Below are positions 25,269 to 34,174 of a DNA stretch of 64,000 bases, one piece after another. Under the pieces are notes generated by a model, which saw only the letters and a program-made list of their open reading frames with translations, searched no databases and was not told where the DNA came from. The first letter of the stretch is position 1. Every line of letters starts with the position of its first letter. This DNA comes from JAYSYM01 sp964543475 (GTDB lineage: Bacteria > Bdellovibrionota > Bdellovibrionia > Bdellovibrionales > JAMPXM01): the NCBI GenBank assembly GCA_964543475.1, contig CAZIYJ010000014.1:1-64000 (forward strand), read 5' to 3'. A program made the position numbers and the translations under genes.

Positions 25269-25850
25269 TTATTCTACGAGTTTAAAAGTGATGGGGCGAT
25301 TTGGGCGAACAGAGATTCCCACTTGAGAATCGCGCGCAAGCTGCACTTCTTCAAGTACCCATTCGCTTGGCATTTCTGAAGGTAAATTATTGTAAATAAC
25401 TTTAACGTCATTGCTCGGAATCCAAACTGGTTCGAGCGTATTTAAATCTTTTGAAGCATGGCAAGGAGCTTCAACTTTCATTGTCGCAAACTCGCCGCCC
25501 TCCATCACACCTTCGGCAACGAAGCTAAGTTGAATTTTGTTATAAAGATCGCACGCGAAGTATTTTTTTCCGTCAGAATCTTGAGTGATAAAATGCCCGA
25601 AAACAAAACCAGTTCGCTTTGCCTCTTTTATTGGAAAAGCTTCGGCAAGCAAGCGATCGCTTGAAAGTAAATTCCACGCTTTACCTTTGAGTTCTGAAAA
25701 GGCAGTAGATTTCTGAACAAGCGCTGGATTACGAACGCTAATGTAGCGAGAATTCGAAACGAAAAACGTTCCTTGCATTGAATTAAAGGCGGCAAAACTG
25801 CCCGCTCCAATTCCTGCTAACAATACGAAGGTTCCGAGAAAATATCGCAT
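25269..25850 (-). CDS. Membrane-anchored or exported protein of unknown function
   Basis: The 193-residue protein has an N-terminal hydrophobic segment (residues 4-22, LGTFVLLAGIGAGSFAAF) that could be an anchor or signal peptide. The rest is beta-rich with two cysteines. It starts 6 bp after the gshA stop and is presumably co-transcribed as the last gene of the ArsA-gshA operon. No function is assigned. Confidence 0.65.
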   Translation of the reverse strand: MRYFLGTFVLLAGIGAGSFAAFNSMQGTFFVSNSRYISVRNPALVQKSTAFSELKGKAWNLLSSDRLLAEAFPIKEAKRTGFVFGHFITQDSDGKKYFACDLYNKIQLSFVAEGVMEGGEFATMKVEAPCHASKDLNTLEPVWIPSNDVKVIYNNLPSEMPSEWVLEEVQLARDSQVGISVRPNRPITFKLVE

Positions 25851-25856
25851 ACTTAA

Positions 25857-27134
25857 TTATCGGCAGATATCGTCTTCAGTTGAAACACCTCGACGATTGT
25901 AGCCCTTATACTGGACGTTCATCGACTTCGCTTCTAGACCAATAGCAAGAACGCCGAGTCTTGCGATCCAACCATAAACGTTTTCCATTGGGTGACCAGC
26001 GACGCTGACCTTCAAATCTGAAACGCAAAGTCTTTTATAAACTGCCCCGGGACTATTTAAGCTCTCGGTCGCATCTTTGTCTTTGTGTGAGCGTAAAAAA
26101 CCACCCAAGAGCTGACAACCCACGAGGTAAATGGTCGGCTCTGCTGCGGCTCCATCTGCTCGCACGATGGACGGAATCCCCTCTTGAAGTATGACTTCTT
26201 CAACGTCTCGTCCGCCCTTTGCAGCTTTCATTTTCTTTCGAGATTTGTTGTTGAGCGATCGAATTTGATCGGCCGAATCAACTTTCATCACTGCAAGGCC
26301 GTAGGTGCCGGCATTATTTTTCATATAGGCAAATGGTTCTTCGTTGATTCCGTACTGTTTATATTTTTCACGAGTGCGAGCAAGAAGTTGTTCAACTTTT
26401 AAAGCGACTTCTTCACGGCTTTTCTCATCGCTCATATCGTAGTGAGTGATGAGCTCAGTTGGGACAGTAAAAAGCCATGGATCGACATCTAAAATCTCAG
26501 CGAACTCAGTTGCAAGTTGGTTGTAGTATTTGAAGTAAGTGCTTTTCTTTCGCTGATACCAACCAAGCTCACGAGCAGGATTGATCGGCGTCTCTAAGTT
26601 TTCGCCCCACTCAGAGTAAAATTCAGAAAAGTCATTGTTACTCACAACAACATCGGGGCAATAGCCTTTAACGAAAATTTTTCCGTCGGTCGCAACCGCA
26701 CCCTGTACCTTAATTTTTTCGCCAGAGGCCCCGGTCATTTCGATTGGCTCTGTGCTCTGCAGGCGCGGAAACGCAACTTCTGCATTATACCCGGCAAGCT
26801 TTATCATCTTGGTAAGAGCAATAACGTTATCCCAGTAATACGGGTTATTCGTGTGCTCCTCACTTAAGATCAAAATATTTTTGATATCTGGTCCGTAATG
26901 TTTCGATAAATAGAACTTAACGGGATCGCCTGAATTTTCTCGATCGGTAATGCAAATATTATTGAATCCCGCAGGGAAGATGTTTGCGTCGACGTTTGAA
27001 ACTTTAAATCCTGAATCGCGAATGTCATAGCTCGAGTAGAACGGAAGATCGACTTCGAAGCGATGCTCCGTAAACCACTTGTTGATCTTCTCGAGGTTCG
27101 CAACGATTTTTTGGTGAACGATATCTTGGACCAT
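25857..27134 (-). CDS. gshA: Glutamate-cysteine ligase, T. ferrooxidans type
   Basis: The 425-residue sequence is recognised as the PF08886/TIGR02049 GshA family, unrelated to E. coli GshA. Characteristic stretches include SYDIRDSGFKVSNVDANIFP (about 35-54), NICITDREN and EEHTNNPYYWDN. It should make gamma-glutamylcysteine from Glu, Cys and ATP in the cytoplasm, the first step of glutathione synthesis. No gshB is in the window. AGAAGGAATAA precedes the ATG and overlaps the end of the upstream lipoprotein gene. Confidence 0.85.
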   Translation of the reverse strand: MVQDIVHQKIVANLEKINKWFTEHRFEVDLPFYSSYDIRDSGFKVSNVDANIFPAGFNNICITDRENSGDPVKFYLSKHYGPDIKNILILSEEHTNNPYYWDNVIALTKMIKLAGYNAEVAFPRLQSTEPIEMTGASGEKIKVQGAVATDGKIFVKGYCPDVVVSNNDFSEFYSEWGENLETPINPARELGWYQRKKSTYFKYYNQLATEFAEILDVDPWLFTVPTELITHYDMSDEKSREEVALKVEQLLARTREKYKQYGINEEPFAYMKNNAGTYGLAVMKVDSADQIRSLNNKSRKKMKAAKGGRDVEEVILQEGIPSIVRADGAAAEPTIYLVGCQLLGGFLRSHKDKDATESLNSPGAVYKRLCVSDLKVSVAGHPMENVYGWIARLGVLAIGLEAKSMNVQYKGYNRRGVSTEDDICR

Positions 27135-27143
27135 TTATTCCTT

Positions 27144-28304
27144 CTAAAGATTCGGATCTGTTTCTGGCTTCGACTCATTATTGATTAATGGAGTCATTGC
27201 AGGAGGAGGTATCAAAAGCGGCTCTGCTTTTGTTTTACTTTTTGTTGGCAATCTTGGCAAAGTACGCTGATTGAGGATTCGTTTTCGAGCCGCCGGCGTC
27301 AGCTCGCTTCCTACTTTTTGTTGCGCCAACAGCTTCTTGATTTCTCGAAACACTTTTTCTGTTTCGCTGAATAAGGACTGAACATACGCAGAATTTTGAT
27401 CAGGCAATCTATGACGATTCAGCTCGTTGAGCAAATCAACCAGCTCAAAAGTCATCTCCCATTGGCGTTGTTGAATTGTTCGTGCCTGCAAAACATCATC
27501 GTCACTTTTTGCAGATGGTGGATTCTGTATGACCGCCCATAAGCCGCTATACATTGCCGAAAGATCTTCCGAGGCCTTTTTTGACCACTGCTCGTGATTC
27601 AGTTCGGCAGCCTCTAAAAGAAACTGCTGAGTTTTAGCAAGAGGTCGAACTACAACTTCGAAATTTTCCCAGTTGGCTTCGCGAAGATTCGTTCGTCCCA
27701 TGTGATACAGCGTTTTTGCTAGCCACTCGGGTTGTTGGGCTTGGCTGCGCTGGCGGCGATAGCGCATCACCGCTGTTTCAGCTTCCTCGTAAAGTGCTTG
27801 TGCTTTTTCGATATTTCCTACTCTTGAGTAAGCTGCAGCTCGGCGCGATGGCAATTCAGCCGTCGCAACTTCTGGAGTCAAAAGATGCTTACGCTGATTT
27901 ACATCTTCGAGCACTGCAACCACCTGAGCATCGTCACCAAGTGCTTCGAGGCAAAATGAAAGTCGGTAAAGAGCGTAGGCCTGAAGTCTTGGAGCAGATT
28001 TTAAAGTGCTCACTATGACTTCGCGATATTTGTCTGAAGCCAATTTGAATTGTCGTTCAAGTTCGAGCGAATAGGCGATGTTGAAGTTGGCGACTTGGGT
28101 GTAGCCGGAGACAGGAGACGTCTGTAAAAAGCTTTCTAGGTCTTGGCGGCCCTCGGCGTACTTTCCCTGTTCAATTTTTTTCAATGCCTGGTTGTACTGA
28201 GGCGACGAAGAGGGTGCCGATACTTGATGTGGCTGATCGAAAATTTTTTTTCCGATCGAACTACATCCCGTCAGAATTGCTAGTGCTAGAATTAATTTTC
28301 TCAT
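27144..28304 (-). CDS. TPR-like lipoprotein
   Basis: About 386 residues (two adjacent ATGs at 28307 and 28304). The lipobox AILTGC puts the lipidated Cys near residue 15. Two or three TPR pairs follow (about 38-190), then a helical domain with a Lys/Arg/Pro-rich tail. This resembles the outer-membrane TPR lipoproteins of gliding or predatory deltaproteobacteria-like groups. The start lies inside the end of the preceding ArsA-like gene (about 44 nt overlap). The lipobox is encoded in the overlap itself, so the overlap is real. Confidence 0.72.
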   Translation of the reverse strand: MRKLILALAILTGCSSIGKKIFDQPHQVSAPSSSPQYNQALKKIEQGKYAEGRQDLESFLQTSPVSGYTQVANFNIAYSLELERQFKLASDKYREVIVSTLKSAPRLQAYALYRLSFCLEALGDDAQVVAVLEDVNQRKHLLTPEVATAELPSRRAAAYSRVGNIEKAQALYEEAETAVMRYRRQRSQAQQPEWLAKTLYHMGRTNLREANWENFEVVVRPLAKTQQFLLEAAELNHEQWSKKASEDLSAMYSGLWAVIQNPPSAKSDDDVLQARTIQQRQWEMTFELVDLLNELNRHRLPDQNSAYVQSLFSETEKVFREIKKLLAQQKVGSELTPAARKRILNQRTLPRLPTKSKTKAEPLLIPPPAMTPLINNESKPETDPNL

Positions 28305-29394
28305 CACGTTGCTCTGCTAATCTTTCTGCCAGTCGCTCAAGTCCTTCAATCCCGTGAACGTCCTGATTGTACTCTGGAATTCGAACGATCCGCACGCTTT
28401 CGCCGACAGTTTTCTCAAATTTTTCATATAGTTCATAACGCTGTGAATGATAACGGCGGAAAGCTTGATAGAACTCGGCGAATTCCCTCGATGGCGAGGC
28501 TGAAGTCGAGGCAGGATTTTTAGAATTTTCGTTGTTTAACCAAAGTGGAAACGCTCGATTGATGATCACGCCAGAGAGCCGATAGCCCATATTTTTTAGA
28601 ATGGATTGAAGATAGTGAGCTTCTGTTAATTTCGCCGCATCAAAACTGGTGACCACGATGAAGGCTGTTTGCTCACTCAATAGCAACTCTTGGGCGCCCT
28701 TGCTGCGATCGCGCAAGACCTTTTGTAAATTGCGAATACTTGCAAAAAAATCAACAAGCTCGTCGATAAATTGACTGCCAGTTAAAAGCTCAAGAGACTT
28801 TAAGACCGTTCGAGTTCCGCGGTTCACTAAGCCCGAAAGCAATCCGCCTTTTTCACCGCCAGCAAACATAAACCATTTTGTTACTGAGTCTTGGAATAAG
28901 TTACTGAGCCGCTCAGGCGCTTTTAAAAAATCAATTGCATGCTTGGTTGGCGGAGTATCGAGAATGATGACATCGTATTTCTTTGATTCGAAAGCTTCAT
29001 AAAGTCTCTCGAGCGAAGTGAACTCCTGAGACCCACTTAAAGTTGTTGATAGCTGATTATACAGCCTGTTCTTTAAAAGCCTTTGCGCCAGCTCTTGATT
29101 TGCAGAGTGTCTAACTACAAAAGCATCGAAAGTTTTTTTAGAGTCGATGACTCCGGCCTCGAGCTGACCTTGAGATTTTAAACCTTCAACTTTTTTTACT
29201 TCATGCTCAGTCAAATCAAGGCCGAGTGCAGTTGCCAGTCGCTTCGCTGGGTCGACTGTCAAAACAAGAGTGCGAAGACCCAGTTGCGCCGCTCTCACCG
29301 CAAGTGCCGCTGACAGAGTGGTTTTGCCGACGCCACCACTCCCCGCACAAACAACTATTTTTGACGTCTTCAAAATTTGGTCGAAAGTTTTCAT
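28261..29394 (-). CDS. ArsA/GET3-like ATPase (second of pair)
   Basis: The 377-residue protein has the deviant Walker A AGSGGVGKTT (17-26), switch I LTVDPAKRLATALG (44-57) and switch II DTPPTKHA, all diagnostic of the ArsA/Get3 SIMIBI family. A Ser/Asn-rich tail ends the protein. Bacterial members are often of unknown role, and no arsenite genes (arsB, arsR) are near. It overlaps its partner by ATGA and the lipoprotein gene by about 44 nt, so the three are coupled. Confidence 0.85.
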   Translation of the reverse strand: MKTFDQILKTSKIVVCAGSGGVGKTTLSAALAVRAAQLGLRTLVLTVDPAKRLATALGLDLTEHEVKKVEGLKSQGQLEAGVIDSKKTFDAFVVRHSANQELAQRLLKNRLYNQLSTTLSGSQEFTSLERLYEAFESKKYDVIILDTPPTKHAIDFLKAPERLSNLFQDSVTKWFMFAGGEKGGLLSGLVNRGTRTVLKSLELLTGSQFIDELVDFFASIRNLQKVLRDRSKGAQELLLSEQTAFIVVTSFDAAKLTEAHYLQSILKNMGYRLSGVIINRAFPLWLNNENSKNPASTSASPSREFAEFYQAFRRYHSQRYELYEKFEKTVGESVRIVRIPEYNQDVHGIEGLERLAERLAEQRDEKINSSTSNSDGM

Positions 29395-30275
29395 AATCGG
29401 ACTCCCGACAGGGAGACGCCAGCCTGCTCGATAAGACGATCGACCTGAGTATCAAACACCTGCGGCACTTCAATAACTTTAAATTTTTCTAAACGCTCAA
29501 GCATTTCAGTCTGTCGAGCTTGAGTTCCTAAAATAAACTTTGCGAATTCATTTAGGCTCGAATCAGATTTTCCAGCCTCCGCAGTTACTTCTTCACTAGA
29601 AACCGGACACTTCAAAACCCGATTAGCGACAATCAAAGGTTCGAGACCAAACTCACTCTTTAAATCGCTGACGAGTTCTAGCGATTCCACCACCGGAAGC
29701 TCTTCGAGTAATGTCACCACCACTACAGAAGTTATTTCTTTATTGCGAAGGACTATATCAATCTCAGCACTGTGATGACCCATCGGTCCCAGAGGAATCG
29801 CCTCTTTCATTCCGCGTGCGGTTTTTAAAAGCGCCAATGCGTGGCCCGATGCAAAGCAGTCGACAACAATGACGTCATAGTTGAGCGGCGGCCCGACTTT
29901 TCGAATGCCACTTGTGATTTTACCGAGCATTGCGATTTCAGGTAGGCCAGGCGCTACGTTCACAAGAGCTCTCATGACACGGTTGTCGAAGAACAGGTTG
30001 TAAAGTTTTTCCATGCGTAAGTAGTGTAGAACGTACTCACGAAGGCTACTTTCTCCACCCCATAGTGCTAGATCAAAACCGTACTTTGTAGGTGCTGGAT
30101 GGTGGGTCACGTCAGTCAGGCTAAAGAGGTCTTGATAATAACTGGAGTCCCCGAGCTCGACTAAAAGGGTTTTTCGGCCCGACTTTGCTCGCTCTGAGGC
30201 AATAGCAGCGGCTATGAGCGACTTCCCGACGCCCCCTTTGCCTGTAACAAACACGATTTTTTGCTGACTATTCAT
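29391..30275 (-). CDS. ArsA/GET3-like ATPase (first of pair)
   Basis: The 294-residue SIMIBI ATPase has Walker A TGKGGVGKS (11-19) and an LVELGD switch region. It also has VDCFASGHAL (137-146) where GET3 proteins have the switch II DTAPTGHTL, so the Pro is lost. A tandem pair of unequal ArsA-like subunits may work as a heterodimer, as the fused halves of ArsA do; this is inference. The start is 47 bp from the divergent tig gene, so their promoters must lie within or very close to that short gap. Confidence 0.82.
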   Translation of the reverse strand: MNSQQKIVFVTGKGGVGKSLIAAAIASERAKSGRKTLLVELGDSSYYQDLFSLTDVTHHPAPTKYGFDLALWGGESSLREYVLHYLRMEKLYNLFFDNRVMRALVNVAPGLPEIAMLGKITSGIRKVGPPLNYDVIVVDCFASGHALALLKTARGMKEAIPLGPMGHHSAEIDIVLRNKEITSVVVVTLLEELPVVESLELVSDLKSEFGLEPLIVANRVLKCPVSSEEVTAEAGKSDSSLNEFAKFILGTQARQTEMLERLEKFKVIEVPQVFDTQVDRLIEQAGVSLSGVRL

Positions 30276-30322
30276 TCGGCCCGCTCTATATTCCCTAGGC
30301 TTTTAATCCCAAGGAGAAACTC

Positions 30323-31642
30323 ATGAAATCTAGCGTTGTGAACGTCTCTTCACTCGAACGCAAACTCAATATTCAGGTGCCGGCAAAAGAAGTACAAGAA
30401 GCTTTTGATCGCGCTTTTAAAGGAATTCAACAACACGTTGAAGTTAAGGGATTCCGTAAAGGCAAAGCCCCAATCACTACCATTCGCTCAATGTACGGCG
30501 ACCGCGTGAAACAAGACGTCATTAACGATCTAGTTCAAAAGAGCTACGCTTCAGCAGTTACTGAACACTCACTTGAGCCAATCAGCTATCCAGCTATCGA
30601 GTTCGACGAAATCGACTCAGCAAAAGATTTCAGCTTTACAGCTGAGTTCGAAGTGCGACCTGAGATCAAAGATCCCAAAATTGATGGCCTCACTGTGAAA
30701 AAAGAGAAGTATGTAATCAACGAAGAGATGGTCGACAAGACGATCGATGACATTCGTGCAAGCCGAGCTGAAACAACTCCGGTACTTGAAAATCGTGCAG
30801 CACAAATTGGTGACATTGCGACGATTGATTTCGAAGGAATGCTTTTGACAGGTCCCCTCGAAAACGGCTCAGGGAAAGATTTCGATCTTGAGCTTGGCGG
30901 AAACCAATTCATTCCGGGCTTTGAAGAAAATGTTGCGGGAATGACCATCGGCCAAACAAAAGACGTTTCGATTGCTTTCCCCGAGGACTATCACGTTAAA
31001 GAATTGGCCGGAAAGCCAGTCACTTTCAAAACAAATCTCAAAGGTCTAAAGAAAAAGTCTCTTCCTGAGTTGAACGATACTTTCGTACAAAGCTTAGGTG
31101 GAGAATATAAAGATCTTGAAGCATTAAAAAAAGCCATTCGCGATGATTTCGAAAAACGTGAAGCGAAGCGAATCAACGAAGAATTCCGCAATCGCTTAAT
31201 GAGAGCTGTCGTTGAGAAAAATCCTGTTGAAGTGCCTAAGACACTTTTAATTGAACAGAAAAAAGCATTAGTTGAAGATTTCAAACAACGTTTGAAGCAA
31301 CAAGGAATGGATGAATCTGCATTCGCTGAGTACAAAGACAAGTGGGATGCTGACTTTAATCAAACTGCTACATTCATGATTCAGTCGAGCTTTATTAGCG
31401 ACTCACTTGCTCGGTCGAACAACTTGTACGCAACTGAAGCAGACTTCACTCAGAAGCTTCAAGAATATGCGGTCGAAACAGGTCTAGAGCATTCGCGAAT
31501 CAAAGAATTCTACACAGACAAAGATCGCCGCTCGAAGTTGATGTATCAAATCACTGAAGAGAAAGTGGTTAACTTCCTCACTGAAAAAGTGAAGATTCAA
31601 GAAGTCGAAAAGAAAGAGCTCGGAGAAGAAGCTCAGAGCTAG
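30323..31642 (+). CDS. tig: Trigger factor
   Basis: 439 residues in three parts. The ribosome-binding domain (1-115) has the signature GFRKGKAP near 41-48. An FKBP-type prolyl isomerase (about 155-240) has DFEGML and ELGGNQFIPGFEE, and a C-terminal helical chaperone arm completes it. It binds nascent chains at the ribosome exit. AAGGAG lies 6 nt before the ATG. A hairpin follows the gene. It is not linked to clpP, unlike many bacteria. Confidence 0.95.
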   Translation: MKSSVVNVSSLERKLNIQVPAKEVQEAFDRAFKGIQQHVEVKGFRKGKAPITTIRSMYGDRVKQDVINDLVQKSYASAVTEHSLEPISYPAIEFDEIDSAKDFSFTAEFEVRPEIKDPKIDGLTVKKEKYVINEEMVDKTIDDIRASRAETTPVLENRAAQIGDIATIDFEGMLLTGPLENGSGKDFDLELGGNQFIPGFEENVAGMTIGQTKDVSIAFPEDYHVKELAGKPVTFKTNLKGLKKKSLPELNDTFVQSLGGEYKDLEALKKAIRDDFEKREAKRINEEFRNRLMRAVVEKNPVEVPKTLLIEQKKALVEDFKQRLKQQGMDESAFAEYKDKWDADFNQTATFMIQSSFISDSLARSNNLYATEADFTQKLQEYAVETGLEHSRIKEFYTDKDRRSKLMYQITEEKVVNFLTEKVKIQEVEKKELGEEAQS

Positions 31643-31669
31643 TTCGATTGTCTAACGTTCAAACTCTGT

Positions 31670-31695
31670 AGAGCGGAAATTGTCATTTCCGCTCT
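31670..31695 (+). terminator. Hairpin after tig
   Basis: An 11-bp perfect stem (AGAGCGGAAAT / ATTTCCGCTCT) with a TGTC loop lies 28 bp past the tig stop. The following bases (CAAAACC) are not T-rich, so it may be a terminator or a 3'-end stabiliser. Confidence 0.55.
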
Positions 31696-31763
31696 CAAAA
31701 CCAATTTAAAAGCTTTAATAGGGTCTATGGCTTGCAAAAACGTACTTCTGCTGAGAGGTCCGT

Positions 31764-33026
31764 ATGTTGGCTAAGTACACTATTTTATTCCTTTTATTTA
31801 TCTTAAGCCCACATGCTCATGCGGACTTCTGTTCGGCAATTTTCAAACAGCTCCCTGCCCATGTTAAAACCGACGCTGTCGAGCAAATGATTACTTGGGA
31901 GCAAACGTCGAACACAGCCCGTTGGCACAAAGACGAACAGCTCACTCCCATTGAAGTAGCAACTTTACCAAGACTTTCTGTCGTCGTGCATGCAGCAGAA
32001 GATACACCAAAACACCTTGTAAAATACTTTGCAGGTTTTTTTACGGCTCGTTTTCCGCGACATCCTTACAACGAAGACCGATCGGTACCGTATTCTAGAC
32101 TAAAAGCAAAACATTTCATCCCGGCTAAATTTTCGGCTTCACGTTCCATGTTCATCCGTGATCCATCACTTGAGGGGTTTTTCTCTATAAAAATGCCGAC
32201 GAACAAACCTCATAAGGATGCGGCTGCCCAGTCTGGAAAATCGGACTTGAGAAATTCTGTCATTATTTCGCGACGACGTTCGGTAATGATCGCATCTCTT
32301 GATAAGCAGTTTGGTCTTGATCCAAAGTTTGAAGTGCTCACCGATAAATTATCTATTTCTGATCGTTTCACAGGGAATGGATATGTCATTCGCGATCTCA
32401 CCCCGCTTACTAACGGAAATTATTTTTTACCTGCGTTCAGTGTTCCGTATGCTGGTCGTGAAATCGCAAAGCATCTTGATGTGCCATTTGAATCTTTGTG
32501 GAGTGAGCACTGGGCTGCAAGCTTAGGCGAGTCAAAAGCAAAACTGCTTCTTCGCTATGGGCTCGAAATGAAAACGCCAAATGCGCAGAACATGTTGATT
32601 GAGCTTGATCCAAAACTCATTCCTACTGGTCGCATGTTCTTCCGTGATATCAGCGACTCTTCTTTTGTCGGTCCAATTGCAGAATCGCTTGGATTAGAAA
32701 AATTGGTGAAAGCCGATCGAGCCCGATCTTATACAGTTAAAGACTATCTTAAACCCAATTGGGAAAACTCGGTTTGGCAGATGGATGAAGGTGGCGTCTC
32801 TGCAGATCTGTCTCATCAGTGGGGCAAGGCCCACGACAAAGCTTACCAAGACACCATCTTGCGAGAACTTTCTCGAACTTCGACTTGGAGCTTTAACAAA
32901 GGTCTGAAGTTCACGAGCCAATACACCCTCCTGGATTGGCTAAAGAGTCCGGCCGGAAGCCATGCACTTTCAAAATATCATGAGCTTCTACGTGAAGAAA
33001 ATCGGAAAGGCATGGCAGTACAATGA
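31764..33026 (+). CDS. Secreted protein with IucA/IucC-like features
   Basis: The 420-residue protein has a strong signal peptide (MLAKY...PHAHA-D, cut near 20). Two parts recall NIS siderophore synthetases. A FFSIKMP...LRNSVIISRRR stretch (139-172) parallels their LKLSL...TSAxRT block. The segment LLRYGLE...NAQNMLIELD...RDISD (262-298) parallels the YGIAxExHxQNxLL...RDF motif, with N276 and R294-D295. Cytoplasmic NIS enzymes adenylate citrate-like acids with ATP. A signal-bearing version is unexpected. The HPxHPxxK motif is not clearly present. The stop overlaps the next gene (ATGA). Homology is my reading of motifs and could be wrong. Confidence 0.5.
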   Translation: MLAKYTILFLLFILSPHAHADFCSAIFKQLPAHVKTDAVEQMITWEQTSNTARWHKDEQLTPIEVATLPRLSVVVHAAEDTPKHLVKYFAGFFTARFPRHPYNEDRSVPYSRLKAKHFIPAKFSASRSMFIRDPSLEGFFSIKMPTNKPHKDAAAQSGKSDLRNSVIISRRRSVMIASLDKQFGLDPKFEVLTDKLSISDRFTGNGYVIRDLTPLTNGNYFLPAFSVPYAGREIAKHLDVPFESLWSEHWAASLGESKAKLLLRYGLEMKTPNAQNMLIELDPKLIPTGRMFFRDISDSSFVGPIAESLGLEKLVKADRARSYTVKDYLKPNWENSVWQMDEGGVSADLSHQWGKAHDKAYQDTILRELSRTSTWSFNKGLKFTSQYTLLDWLKSPAGSHALSKYHELLREENRKGMAVQ

Positions 33027-34174
33027 TAAAGACTCACACAAGAATACTTATCGTTGTCATCTTCTTATCAATAGGCTCGCAAGCGCACGCCTATCCCGCA
33101 TGTTTTGCTAAGTTAATTAAGTTTGCAGATATTTTTAAACGAGCCCATGTTCCAACTATTTCGGAATCAACTTTCGGGCCCGAATTTACATTTACGAATC
33201 AAACTCTTGTGAATGAAGGAAATAAGGCTTTAAGCGAAGCAATTGCCTCTGGCAGAGGAGCGGCTTCTGCTTTAAAAACAAAATTTAACACTGAAAAGTA
33301 TGAGGCATTTAAGGAAATTTTAATTTCAAGGTGCAAAGCTCGCAAAGACTGCTCGACTTCGATTGGATATGACAAGCACGGCGAAAATGTTCGCGTTACG
33401 TATCGAGATGGGTGGTACTTCGAAGTCGGAATCGACATGTGTGTGATCGAGACTCAAACAAAGCCTGGCCGCATTGCCGACTTCGTCTTCAATAAAAAAC
33501 GTCTTGAAAAAGATTTGTGGAAAGTGGCAGAGTCTCTCGATCTTCGCCCTCATAGCCGCGCAGGACAGGGGCATGTTCATATTGGCTTAAACGCATTTGA
33601 TCATGATCCGGTAGTGCTCAGAAATTTCTTTGTTGATTACGCAAACCACCCTGAGGTGGCATTTGGTGCTCTCGGAAACCACCTACTTAACAGTCCACCT
33701 ATAGCAGCACTAAAACCAGAGCAGAGATCAGGTTTAAAGTTAGCGCTAGCTGAGTTTGATGCAGCAGAAGCGAAAAGTATTCCCCAGTTTGTTCGCTTGA
33801 TTCATAAATACGTCTACACTTCAACTACCGCTGAAAGCTGGGGAGGCGCTGACTATTACCATGCGATTCGCCTTAAGCGCTCTCTGACGATTAATGATGC
33901 GTCGACTGTTGAGATTAGAGCGTTTCGTCCACAAGCTACGGTTGATGAATTCGTTTTGCAGATTGAGTTGATTCAGGCTCGAATCAACTATCTCAAAAGC
34001 AAACCACTTAGCGAATATATTGAAACGTCTCGGTATGAATATAGTCCGCAAGAAGTAGTAAACGGATTTCACAAATACGTGACTGAGACTGGTTTAAATT
34101 GGGATAAGTACAAAGTACTTCTCCCGCCCAACCTTAAGAATATAAAAGTCACTGACGATTCGATCCGGCGCTAA
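33023..34174 (+). CDS. Secreted amidoligase-like protein
   Basis: The 383-residue protein has a signal peptide (VVIFLSIGSQAHA-Y, cut near 23). The pattern of putative active-site segments resembles the amidoligase/glutamine-synthetase/GCS fold (PF12224 group): GPEFTF (52-57), an E/C-V-IETQTKP block (139-147), GHVHIG (183-188) and VEIRAFRP (296-303). Such enzymes couple ATP hydrolysis to amide-bond formation. It is coupled by ATGA overlap to the IucA-like gene. Its stop overlaps the convergent ctpA stop by 3-4 nt. The substrate is unknown, and an inactive ligand-binding version is possible. Confidence 0.52.
   Translation: MIKTHTRILIVVIFLSIGSQAHAYPACFAKLIKFADIFKRAHVPTISESTFGPEFTFTNQTLVNEGNKALSEAIASGRGAASALKTKFNTEKYEAFKEILISRCKARKDCSTSIGYDKHGENVRVTYRDGWYFEVGIDMCVIETQTKPGRIADFVFNKKRLEKDLWKVAESLDLRPHSRAGQGHVHIGLNAFDHDPVVLRNFFVDYANHPEVAFGALGNHLLNSPPIAALKPEQRSGLKLALAEFDAAEAKSIPQFVRLIHKYVYTSTTAESWGGADYYHAIRLKRSLTINDASTVEIRAFRPQATVDEFVLQIELIQARINYLKSKPLSEYIETSRYEYSPQEVVNGFHKYVTETGLNWDKYKVLLPPNLKNIKVTDDSIRR

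Noticed and set aside
28261..30275. Arsenite efflux operon
   Set aside because: ArsA-like ATPases are present but no arsB, arsR, arsD or arsC is near, so the arsenic role is not claimed.
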